Of a stretch of 64,000 nucleotides of DNA, positions 50,656-58,435 are shown in pieces. The notes under the pieces were generated by a model. It ran no database searches and had not been told where the DNA came from. It saw only the letters and a program-made list of their open reading frames with translations. The position numbers were made by a program, and so were the translations under genes. Within the stretch, counting starts at the first letter, position 1. Each line of letters starts with the position of its first letter. This stretch comes from UBA1422 sp041752735 (GTDB taxonomy: Bacteria > Bacillota > Clostridia > Peptostreptococcales > Anaerovoracaceae), in the NCBI GenBank assembly GCA_041752735.1, contig JBGSVW010000006.1:45042-109041 (forward strand). The letters run 5' to 3'.

Positions 50656-52140
50656 TTACCCCTCTAACTTAATTTTTTTGATTAGCTGAATGAACTCAGC
50701 GTTATTTCTTGTGTGTGCTAAATGCTCAATGATGGCCTCGGTCACCTCCTGGGTGTCCCCGTTGCCAAGAGCGCGACGCATATACCAAATGGCTTCCATT
50801 TCAGCCGGGGACATGAGAAGGTCTTCCCTTCTTGTTCCCGATTTATTCAGGTTGATGGCCGGGAAAATTCTCTTCTCGGACAACTTTCTGTCCAAGTGAA
50901 GTTCCATGTTGCCGGTGCCTTTGAATTCTTCAAAAATGACATCATCCATTCTGCTTCCTGTCTCAATCAACGCGGTGGCCAAAATGGTGATACTGCCGCC
51001 TTCTTCCATCTTTCGAGCTGCGCCAAAGAACTTTTTAGGCTTGTACAGCGCCGCTGGATCCAGCCCTCCGGAAAGTGTTCTGCCGGATGAGGGAACCACC
51101 AGGTTATATGCCCGAGCCAGCCTTGTAATACTGTCTAGTAATATTACCACGTCTTTGCCATGTTCAACCAGTCTTTGTGCTCTGGCCAAAACCATTTCCG
51201 CCACTTTCACATGATGTTGCGGTTGTTCGTCAAAAGTTGAGTATATTACTTCGCCACCTACCAGAGACCGCTTCATGTCTGTGACTTCTTCTGGGCGCTC
51301 GTCCACCAACAGCACTATCATTTCCACTTCAGGATATTTTTTTTCAATGCTGTTGGCAATTTTTTTCAAGAGTACTGTCTTGCCAGCCTTGGGGGCGGCA
51401 ACAATAAGGCCTCTTTGGCCTTTACCGATAGGTGCAACCAAGTCAATAACCCGGGTGGCCAAATCCTGGCTTCTTCCTTCTAAGGTCAGCCGCTGATTGG
51501 GAAAGATGGGGGTCAAACTGTCAAAGTCGGGACGTCTTCTGGCAACCCCTGGCTCATCTCCGTTGACCGTGGTTACAAAAAGCAATGCGCCGAATTTTTC
51601 TCCGGGATTGGGAATCCTACTGATTCCCTTTATCTTATCCCCTGTTTTCAGATTGAACCGTCTGATTTGGGAAGGTGACACATAAATATCCTTATCGCTG
51701 GTCAGAAAGTTATCAAAACGGAGAAAACCAAATCCTCCTTCAGCCAGGTCCAGAATTCCTTCTACTTCCGGTCTTTCCTCTTCAGAATATTCCTTTGTTT
51801 CCTGCGTCAATTGAGCGTCTGGCATCTGCTGAAGGTCTTGCAATACCTGGTTTTCTTGGGATGACTGGCTATCCTGTGATTCCAGAGTCATGTCCTCAAA
51901 ATAATCGGGTTCTTGAAAAACATCTGCTATTCGTTCTTCTTGAGCTACGGCTTTCGCACGAATATCCGCTGCGGATCGTCTGACCACCGTAACCGGTTCT
52001 GTGCTCTGGGTTTCCCTCAATGCCAGTAAGGCGTCAATGATTTCCGCCTTCTTCATTTTTTCCAAGCCAGAAATACCAAAAGCAGCCGCAACCTGTTTTA
52101 GTTCGGCAATTTTCTTAGACTTTAATACTTGCTCTTCCAT
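50656..52140 (-). CDS. rho: Transcription termination factor Rho
   Basis: 494 residues from ATG 52140, where similarity starts (SKKIAELKQVAAAFGISGLEKMKKAEIIDALL, the N-terminal helical domain); the frame is open to 52266. An acidic, Gln-rich insert (about 75-135) comes before the RNA-binding domain (ILDLAEGGFGFLRF) and the ATPase: GLIVAAPKAGKTVLLKKIA, VLLVDERPEEVTDM, DSITRLARAYN. First gene of the cluster down to upp/pckG. Confidence 0.96.
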   Translation of the reverse strand: MEEQVLKSKKIAELKQVAAAFGISGLEKMKKAEIIDALLALRETQSTEPVTVVRRSAADIRAKAVAQEERIADVFQEPDYFEDMTLESQDSQSSQENQVLQDLQQMPDAQLTQETKEYSEEERPEVEGILDLAEGGFGFLRFDNFLTSDKDIYVSPSQIRRFNLKTGDKIKGISRIPNPGEKFGALLFVTTVNGDEPGVARRRPDFDSLTPIFPNQRLTLEGRSQDLATRVIDLVAPIGKGQRGLIVAAPKAGKTVLLKKIANSIEKKYPEVEMIVLLVDERPEEVTDMKRSLVGGEVIYSTFDEQPQHHVKVAEMVLARAQRLVEHGKDVVILLDSITRLARAYNLVVPSSGRTLSGGLDPAALYKPKKFFGAARKMEEGGSITILATALIETGSRMDDVIFEEFKGTGNMELHLDRKLSEKRIFPAINLNKSGTRREDLLMSPAEMEAIWYMRRALGNGDTQEVTEAIIEHLAHTRNNAEFIQLIKKIKLEG

Positions 52141-52194
52141 AGATTTGTCTTTCTTCTTAAGAGATATAATGACGATAACATTAGGAATGTGTAT

Positions 52195-52266
52195 CAGACA
52201 GGTGTGAGCACCTGATAGAGTGTTTGATAATAGATGTAATATAACCTTTTTTATGGATTTTTGCAA
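52195..52266 (-). promoter_or_regulatory. Promoter and leader hairpin of rho
   Basis: TTGCAA (52266-52261) and TATATT (52243-52238) with a 17-bp spacer. In the leader CAGGTG and CACCTG form a 6-bp stem with a 4-nt loop near 52197-52212. It is back-to-back with the promoter of the small membrane protein gene. Confidence 0.5.
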
Positions 52267-52279
52267 TAGGCGATTCTTC

Positions 52280-52331
52280 TTGACACGACTCCCCCAGAAC
52301 TTTTATACTGTCTTTAGTGGAATATTCCACT
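52280..52331 (+). promoter_or_regulatory. Promoter with a perfect palindrome at the start site, before the 82-aa membrane protein gene
   Basis: TTGACA (52280-52285) and TATACT (52304-52309), 18-bp spacer. The perfect 16-bp palindrome AGTGGAATATTCCACT (52316-52331) begins at the predicted start, a likely repressor site or a 5' mRNA hairpin. Confidence 0.6.
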
Positions 52332-52364
52332 GGTATTATATAAGCTAATAGGAGGGTTTCATTT

Positions 52365-52613
52365 ATGGATCAGAACAATGCGCCTGTCGTACGCGTCGGA
52401 GAATGGGTAATTACTATTCTGCTGCTTGCAATTCCAATCGTCAATCTTGTGATGCTTTTTGTTTGGGGTTTCGGTGGTGGAGCAAACCCAAGCAAGTCTA
52501 ACTTTGCCAAAGCAACCCTGATTTGGATGGCTATTGGAATTATTTTGACCATCATCTTCTATACAATTTTCGGTGCAGCGATGTTTGCGATGATGAGTGA
52601 CTACGGCTATTAA
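52365..52613 (+). CDS. Small two-segment membrane protein of unknown function
   Basis: 82 residues with AGGAGGG before ATG 52365. Two membrane segments (about 13-36 and 50-77) are joined by a Gly-rich loop GFGGGANPSKSNFAKA. Similar small proteins occur in many Firmicutes without a known role. It has its own promoter, a palindromic operator-like site and its own terminator, so it is a single-gene unit. Confidence 0.8.
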   Translation: MDQNNAPVVRVGEWVITILLLAIPIVNLVMLFVWGFGGGANPSKSNFAKATLIWMAIGIILTIIFYTIFGAAMFAMMSDYGY

Positions 52614-52635
52614 GCGTATTGTGAAATAGCCTCAT

Positions 52636-52700
52636 TCTTAAAAAGAAAAAGGCTGATTCCAACCTGTTTTCATTGGTTGGCGTCAGCCTCTTTATTTTTT
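52636..52700. terminator. Bidirectional terminator between the small membrane protein gene and hbd
   Basis: GGCTGA-tt-CCAACC pairs with GGTTGG-cg-TCAGCC, flanked by an A run on one side and TCTTTATTTTTTT on the other. Confidence 0.82.
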
Positions 52701-52713
52701 TGAATTGTTTTGT

Positions 52714-53562
52714 TTATTTACTGTAGTTGTAGAAACCGATACCGGTTTTCATGCCAAGCTTGTTGCCGCGAACCATCTTGCGAAGCAGGGGATGGGCACG
52801 GTATTTGGGGTCGCCGAACTCAGCATACAACACATCCATGATAGCCAGGCAAACGTCCAGTCCAACCAGGTCGCCCAATGCCAAAGGCCCCATGGGGTGA
52901 TTGGCGCCAAGTTTCATGGCATTATCAATACCTTCTGCGTCTGCAACACCGTCAGCCAGGATGCCGATGGCTTCATTGATCATTGGGATTAGAATTCTGT
53001 TCACAACGAATCCGGGTGCTTCGGCTACTTCCACCGGAGTTTTGCCCAAGGATTCGGTCAAGGCCAGAATCGTTGTCTTGGTTTCTTCAGAAGTTGCAAG
53101 TCCTTTGATGATTTCAACCAATTTCATTGCGGGAACCGGATTGAAGAAGTGCATGCCAATAATTTTGTCTGCTCTTCCGGTTGCGGTTGCGATTTCTGTA
53201 ATGGAAAGGGAAGACGTGTTGGTTGCAATGATGGTGCCTGGTTTGCACAGCGCGTCCAGCTCTGCAAATAATGCTTTCTTTGCGACCATGTCTTCGGTGG
53301 CAGCTTCAATAATCAGGTCTGCATCAGCAACAATGCTGATGTCAGTTGAACCATGAATTCTGCTGAGCACTGCCAATTTGTCGTCAGCAGTAATCTTCTC
53401 TTTTGCTACCAACTTATCCAGATTCTTGGTTACTGTGGCCAGTCCTTTGTCAACGGACTCTTGTCTTCTGGCGCGAAGTACAACTTCATAACCGTTCTGA
53501 GCCAGTACTTGGATGATCCCTGCGCCCATTGTGCCGGTGCCTAATACGCCGATTTTTTTCAT
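52714..53562 (-). CDS. hbd: 3-hydroxybutyryl-CoA dehydrogenase
   Basis: 282 residues, the usual length. The N-terminal NAD-binding GVLGTGTMGAGIIQVLAQNGYEVVLR and the downstream HFFNPVPAMKLVEIIKG and EAPGFVVNRILIPMINEA are typical. It interconverts acetoacetyl-CoA and 3-hydroxybutyryl-CoA, a step of butyrate formation, but no other bcs genes are adjacent here. A TTGTTAACA half-site near 53605 resembles part of a Rex site. AAGGAGG precedes the start. Confidence 0.93.
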   Translation of the reverse strand: MKKIGVLGTGTMGAGIIQVLAQNGYEVVLRARRQESVDKGLATVTKNLDKLVAKEKITADDKLAVLSRIHGSTDISIVADADLIIEAATEDMVAKKALFAELDALCKPGTIIATNTSSLSITEIATATGRADKIIGMHFFNPVPAMKLVEIIKGLATSEETKTTILALTESLGKTPVEVAEAPGFVVNRILIPMINEAIGILADGVADAEGIDNAMKLGANHPMGPLALGDLVGLDVCLAIMDVLYAEFGDPKYRAHPLLRKMVRGNKLGMKTGIGFYNYSK

Positions 53563-53698
53563 TTGTTTTCCTCCTTGTAAAAAGAAATATATTAAATTGA
53601 TATTGTTAACATATATAAGGCTTTTGATTTGCTACTAATGAAATTTGATTATTGTAATTGTCAACGGTATTATATCAGTAATCTTTGCCTTTGAAAAT

Positions 53699-54946
53699 CT
53701 ATTTTCCCACTCTCAATTTTCTGATTTCTTCGATGGATTCTTTTTTGTATCGTTCCACACCGGGTTGATCGAAAGGATTTACCCCAAACATGGTTGCGGA
53801 AACGCCGCAGGATAATTCAAAGAAATAAATCAGTCTACCCATGTGGAACGCATCCTTTTTCGCTGCTGTTATGATGGTCATGGGAATTCCCGCTTTGGTG
53901 TGAGCTGCAATCACTCCCTTGACAAGACAATTATTTACCTGATGCATCGTCAGACCGTTTAAGTCGGCACCGGCAGATTCAGGAATTAATATATCGTTTT
54001 CAACCGCTTCGAAAAGAATCATTGTCTCAAAAACATTGGGGGTTCCTTCCTGCAGATATTGCCCCACCGAATGAAGGTCTCTGGTAAATGACAGCACGGT
54101 TGGGTAGATGCCTTTCCCGTCTTTTCCTTCACTTTCGCCAAACAACTGCTTGAGCCATTGGCCAAAAGTCTCCATGGCCGGGTCAAAACTCTCCAGCGCT
54201 TCAATGGTTTTTCCGGCCTCATGCAGGCAGACGCGAGAAATGGCATAAAGAATGGCTTCCCGATCCCATGCGGGATCAATGGCCATGGCTTCAGCGCCAG
54301 ATAGCAGTGCTTTGATATCCACTCCGGCAACCGCTAAGGGAAATAGCCCAACAGGCGTCAGCACAGAGTATCTTCCCCCGATGTTATTCGGAACCGAGAA
54401 AGAAACATACCCCTTTTCATCAGTCTCTTTACGAAGTTCTCCTTCTTTTTCATCTGTAATAGCATAAATCCGGCTATTTGCTGCAGGTCCATATTTTTCA
54501 TGCATGACTTCTTTAAGCACGCTGAATGCTATCAAGGTCTCTACTGTAGCACCAGATTTGGAAATGGTGCATATACAGGTTTCCTCTTTTCGTACCTGTT
54601 CCGAAATGTCCAGCAAGGTTGCGGCATCCAGATTGAATCCTGCAAAAACTACTCTTGGAAATCCATGGGGCATCGGGTTAAGGGCATCTAGCACCGCTTT
54701 CGCGCCTAAAGAAGAACCTCCAATTCCAAGAACCACAAACAGGTCGCATTTGGCCCAGACTTCCGCTGCAATATTAAGCATTGTCTCAATGGCCTCTTGG
54801 TCTTGCTCCAGCGGTAAACGAACCCACCCGGTAAAAGGTTCTTCTCCGGACCAGAGCCGATCCATGGCCTCTTCAGCTTGGTTTCGTTTTTTTCTTAGGC
54901 ATTCTTCCGACAATCCGGTTTTGGATGTGTCAATCTGTATCCCCAT
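53699..54946 (-). CDS. pgi: Glucose-6-phosphate isomerase
   Basis: 415 residues, shorter than the usual about 450 of Firmicutes. It interconverts glucose 6-phosphate and fructose 6-phosphate. Motifs: FVVLGIGGSSLGAKAVLDAL, ISKSGATVETLIAF and NIGGRYSVLTPVGLFPLAVAG; catalytic Glu region QEGTPNVFETMI. Starts GTGAAAA-ATGGGG with GAGGTG upstream. Confidence 0.93.
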   Translation of the reverse strand: MGIQIDTSKTGLSEECLRKKRNQAEEAMDRLWSGEEPFTGWVRLPLEQDQEAIETMLNIAAEVWAKCDLFVVLGIGGSSLGAKAVLDALNPMPHGFPRVVFAGFNLDAATLLDISEQVRKEETCICTISKSGATVETLIAFSVLKEVMHEKYGPAANSRIYAITDEKEGELRKETDEKGYVSFSVPNNIGGRYSVLTPVGLFPLAVAGVDIKALLSGAEAMAIDPAWDREAILYAISRVCLHEAGKTIEALESFDPAMETFGQWLKQLFGESEGKDGKGIYPTVLSFTRDLHSVGQYLQEGTPNVFETMILFEAVENDILIPESAGADLNGLTMHQVNNCLVKGVIAAHTKAGIPMTIITAAKKDAFHMGRLIYFFELSCGVSATMFGVNPFDQPGVERYKKESIEEIRKLRVGK

Positions 54947-54964
54947 TTTTCACCTCATTATGCA

Positions 54965-55963
54965 TTAAATAGGCAGTACCCAATTTATTATCTGCATCCA
55001 GATGGGAATCGTTCCCATGGACATTACTGTTGTAAAGAAAATGATTTTACTTGCCATCAGTGCATCTTGGCCTTCCTGCTGAACAAGCACCGAGACAATC
55101 GCCGCGGTGGGCAGTGCGCTGGCGATAATCAGGATTCCCTTCATGACCGGGTCAATGGGCAGGAAAACCACTGCAAGCATTGAAATCGCCGGGATCAATA
55201 GCAATTTAGCTACTGCGGATTCCCAGACAATTCGATTTCGAAATAAATCTAAAAAATTGGTTCCCGCGAGGGTGGCACCGATAAACATCATAGCCATAGG
55301 CGTTGCGATGTTTGCCATATATTCAAGGTAGACTCCTACCGGATTATTCAGTGATATGTGGCTGAAGCAAATAATAAAACCTGCTACCATGGCCAAAATA
55401 TTTGGGTTGATGATAAGTCTGATGGTTACAGACCATGCCTTGATTCTAATTTCTTGGAAACGTTCACTTTTACTTTTATGTTCTTTTTGTTCACCGGAGT
55501 TGGTCGGTTTGCGACGAAGGTTGTATAGTCCGTAGGTGAATGCGTACAGGTTTAGGGCGATGTTGTGTCCCATAATAAGGAAGAGTCCTTCCTGGCCGAA
55601 AAACAGAAGTGCGATAGGGAATCCCATAAACCCATTGTTGGGGGCGGCCATGGACAATTCTGCCACGGCTGCCACCCGGTGTGGGTATTTCAGGCCCTTC
55701 ACAAACAATCTTGCGCAAAGGGCATACAATACAAAGAGCCCACAGGACAGTAATGTAATTAAGAGAAGTTGGACGGCTAATCCGGATGTCATGTCAAGTG
55801 TGCCAATTTTGTAAACCAAAAGACACGGAAAAGCAAAATAGGATATAAATGTATGCAATCCGTCTGCCATTCCCTGATTTATGACCTTAACCTTTCTCAG
55901 GAAATATCCCGAGAAGACCAATGCAAATAATACAAAAAACTGTCCGTACATGTTGTTATCCAA
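54965..55963 (-). CDS. AEC family transporter (auxin efflux carrier-like)
   Basis: 332 residues with about ten membrane segments in two bundles. SYFAFPCLLVYKIG near 40 and APNNGFMGFPIALLFFG near 110, and ATPMAMMFIGATLAG and SALPTAAIVSVLVQQEG in the second half, fit the family. Such proteins export or exchange carboxylates such as malate. The start overlaps the end of the DUF1846 gene by 8 nt. Confidence 0.88.
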   Translation of the reverse strand: MDNNMYGQFFVLFALVFSGYFLRKVKVINQGMADGLHTFISYFAFPCLLVYKIGTLDMTSGLAVQLLLITLLSCGLFVLYALCARLFVKGLKYPHRVAAVAELSMAAPNNGFMGFPIALLFFGQEGLFLIMGHNIALNLYAFTYGLYNLRRKPTNSGEQKEHKSKSERFQEIRIKAWSVTIRLIINPNILAMVAGFIICFSHISLNNPVGVYLEYMANIATPMAMMFIGATLAGTNFLDLFRNRIVWESAVAKLLLIPAISMLAVVFLPIDPVMKGILIIASALPTAAIVSVLVQQEGQDALMASKIIFFTTVMSMGTIPIWMQIINWVLPI

Positions 55964-57473
55964 AGTATAAATTGGTGGTAACGTATTCTGGGTCGCAGGT
56001 CACATCAATGCCCATGGCATTCAATATCTGCTCATCCCGGTCGCTGAGGATTGCGGAGCAATGCGCACGGCATCCACGCAGTAGCGGGAGTTTTTTTGCC
56101 GCCATTTCAGCGGAGGGGTTATTGATTGCAGACACTGTCAGGGCATTGAGGATTTCTTCAGCGCTCAGGCTAAACCGTTCCTGGCACAGGACTTCTTTTT
56201 TTAGGTCCTGAATGCCGGTCAGCACATGAGGTGAAATAAGATGAACCTCATCAGACATGCCGGAAAGCAGTTTAATGCCATTGAGTATGACTGCAGCTGC
56301 GGCCACCATTCTTCTTGAGCTCCTACCTGTGATGGTTCTTCCATCGGGAAGTTCCAGCGCCATGACCACAACATTCTCATATTTGCTGTCTAGTCCTCTT
56401 TTGTGTTCCGCGTATTCTCTCGCAAATGCAACCACTTTGCGGTCTTCAGTATGCAGGTTCAATTCATCCATCAGTAGCTTGGATCGTTCCACCGATCCTT
56501 CGTCAATCTTGCCTTTTTTGTAGTCACAAAGCGCAATCAAATAACGACGGATAATCTCCTGTTTGGCGGCATCTCTGCAAGCTTCGTCATCGATGATGCT
56601 GAAGCCTGCGCGATTGACTCCCATATCCGTGGGAGACATATATTCGGATTCCTGTCCGGTGATTTTTTCGATGATACGTTTGATGACAGGAAAAACTTCC
56701 AGGTCCCGGTTATAGTTGATGGCGGTTTCACCATACGCTTCCAGGTGGAAGGAGTCGATCATGTTCACGTCCCGAAGATCTGCAGTTGCAGCCTCATAGG
56801 CCACATTGACAGGATGCTTCAAGGGCAGATTCCATATAGGAAATGTTTCAAATTTGGCATAACGAATTTTGATTCCCCGTTGGTTGTCGTGGTAAAGCTG
56901 GGAAAGGCAGGTGGCTAGCTTACCGCTGCCGCCCCCCGGACCGGTGACCACTACAAGGGGTTTGGTTACTTCCACATAAGGATTTGCGCCATAGCCCTCT
57001 TCGCTGACGATGGTGTCCACATCTGTGGGATATCCTTTTGTAAAAGTATGTTTGTATGTTCTAATTCCACGTCGTTCCAACTTGTTGATGAACATATTCA
57101 CCGACGGGACGTCCTGATATCGGGTGACAACTACGCTATTGATGGATAGGTCATATCTTCGAAACACGTCAATCAACCGAAGCACTTCCAAATCGTAGGT
57201 AATCCCGAAGTCCTGCCGGGTTTTGCTGGTAGCAATATCTCCGGCATAAATGCAGAGAATGATTTCTGCCTGGTCTCTAAGCTTTTGAAGCAGTTTGATT
57301 TTGGCGTTCTCATCAAAGCCCGGCAGGATTCTCATGGCATGTCTGTCGTGAACCAGTTTGCCTCCGAATTCCAGGTAAAGCCGTTCGCTGTTACCCTGGT
57401 TGATTCTCTCGATGATGTACCTCGACTGCTCCTCGATGTACTTGTCTGCGTCGAAGCCGATTTTTTGCTTCAT
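55956..57473 (-). CDS. DUF1846 domain-containing protein
   Basis: 505 residues, the full length of the family. KIGFDADKYIEEQSRYIIERI opens it, followed by LYLEFGGKLVHDRHAMRILPGFDENAKI and a P-loop-like VVVTGPGGGSGKLATCLSQLYHD near 170, HPVNVAYEAATADLRDVNMIDSFHLE and SPTDMGVNRAGF. These are conserved in DUF1846, a Clostridial/Firmicute family of unknown enzymatic role; the glycine-rich motif suggests nucleotide binding. Confidence 0.9.
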   Translation of the reverse strand: MKQKIGFDADKYIEEQSRYIIERINQGNSERLYLEFGGKLVHDRHAMRILPGFDENAKIKLLQKLRDQAEIILCIYAGDIATSKTRQDFGITYDLEVLRLIDVFRRYDLSINSVVVTRYQDVPSVNMFINKLERRGIRTYKHTFTKGYPTDVDTIVSEEGYGANPYVEVTKPLVVVTGPGGGSGKLATCLSQLYHDNQRGIKIRYAKFETFPIWNLPLKHPVNVAYEAATADLRDVNMIDSFHLEAYGETAINYNRDLEVFPVIKRIIEKITGQESEYMSPTDMGVNRAGFSIIDDEACRDAAKQEIIRRYLIALCDYKKGKIDEGSVERSKLLMDELNLHTEDRKVVAFAREYAEHKRGLDSKYENVVVMALELPDGRTITGRSSRRMVAAAAVILNGIKLLSGMSDEVHLISPHVLTGIQDLKKEVLCQERFSLSAEEILNALTVSAINNPSAEMAAKKLPLLRGCRAHCSAILSDRDEQILNAMGIDVTCDPEYVTTNLYFG

Positions 57474-57515
57474 TGTTCACCTCCATTTATTACAATAAAA
57501 AATAACGAATCAAGT

Positions 57516-57611
57516 TTAAAATATTCCGCCAATCATGATCAGCGATGTGACTAGCAGTGCGCCGATTAAAACCAACGCCACTACTTGTACCCATTTTTGG
57601 TTGGTGTGCAT
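57516..57611 (-). CDS. 31-residue single-pass membrane peptide
   Basis: From ATG 57611, with TAGGAGG 5 nt upstream, to TAA 57516-57518. Polar start MHTNQKW followed by a hydrophobic stretch of about 22 residues (VQVVALVLIGALLVTSLIMI) and GGIF. It resembles small Firmicute membrane peptides of the DUF4044 kind by layout. Lies between DUF1934 and DUF1846 genes on the same strand. Too short for normal gene finders. Confidence 0.65.
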   Translation of the reverse strand: MHTNQKWVQVVALVLIGALLVTSLIMIGGIF

Positions 57612-57620
57612 GTTTTCCTC

Positions 57621-58061
57621 CTATACAATTTCTAGTTCCAGCCTGCTTCTTCCTTCACTTATGCCTGCCAGGCTAATGTCATAATCAATGGCCAAATGAC
57701 CCTTTTTATCCTTATTGAGTTTGTTTTCGACTTGTGTTGTAAGGACTTCCATTTTGACCGGCCCGTATGGGGTGTCAAACGATCCGGAATATCTTTTTCC
57801 CTTTTCGAAAAGGATTTCGGTTCCTTCTGCAAGGCCCGCCCCTTTTCGGGTCATTCTGACCACGTCTCCGGTCACAGACATCTGGGTGATGCAACCTGGC
57901 ATGCCTGAAAGTTCCGACTCCTCATAGGACAGCACAAGCGTATCTCCACGGGTTGTTAGTTTTCCTTCTGTGATGAACTGAACCTGTTCCTCCTGGGATT
58001 GTTCGTTTTCACTGTTGCTATAAAGCTGTTTTCCTGTAATTTTCAGGGTGATGTCTTTCAT
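57621..58061 (-). CDS. DUF1934 (YwiB-like) protein
   Basis: 146 residues. Lipocalin-like beta pattern with ITEGKLTTRGDTLVLSYEESELSGMPGCITQMSVTGDVVRMTRKG, typical of DUF1934. Function unknown. Its start overlaps the end of mscL (ATGA). Confidence 0.82.
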   Translation of the reverse strand: MKDITLKITGKQLYSNSENEQSQEEQVQFITEGKLTTRGDTLVLSYEESELSGMPGCITQMSVTGDVVRMTRKGAGLAEGTEILFEKGKRYSGSFDTPYGPVKMEVLTTQVENKLNKDKKGHLAIDYDISLAGISEGRSRLELEIV

Positions 58062-58435
58062 TCTTTCTCCTTCAACAAGTCTCTTATTTCAGCCAGAAGT
58101 TCAATCTCGCTGGGGCCCTCCACAACAACCGGTTCTTCTTTTTTTGCAAACAAACCGGCTTTGGTACCAATTTTAACCACCATAAAAATGGAAAAAGCGA
58201 TGATAAGAAAGTCGATGCACGTTTGGAGGAAATTGCCGTACGTTATGGATGCCTCCCCTACAGTTGCTTTCATATCTACCAAGTTGGTTCCACCAATGAT
58301 AACACCAACCAACGGCATAATAATATCTGCAACAAGTGAAGTTACAATCTTGCCGAATGCCCCGCCGATGACCACGGCAATGGCCAGGTCCACCAAATTT
58401 CCTTTGAATGCAAAAGCTTTAAAGTCCTTCCACAT
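58058..58435 (-). CDS. mscL: Large-conductance mechanosensitive channel
   Basis: 125 residues from ATG 58435, with AAGGAG upstream; the frame is open to 58453. MWKDFKAFAFKGNLVDLAIAVVIGGAFGKIVTSLVADIIMPLVG is the classic MscL N-terminus and first membrane segment; a second segment and a C-terminal helix bundle follow. It releases solutes on sudden osmotic downshift. Its start lies inside the end of the phosphohexomutase gene (17-nt overlap). Confidence 0.95.
   Translation of the reverse strand: MWKDFKAFAFKGNLVDLAIAVVIGGAFGKIVTSLVADIIMPLVGVIIGGTNLVDMKATVGEASITYGNFLQTCIDFLIIAFSIFMVVKIGTKAGLFAKKEEPVVVEGPSEIELLAEIRDLLKEKE

Noticed and set aside
53590..53620. Rex operator before hbd
   Set aside because: Only one TTGTTAA half-site is clear; the second half does not match the known palindrome.
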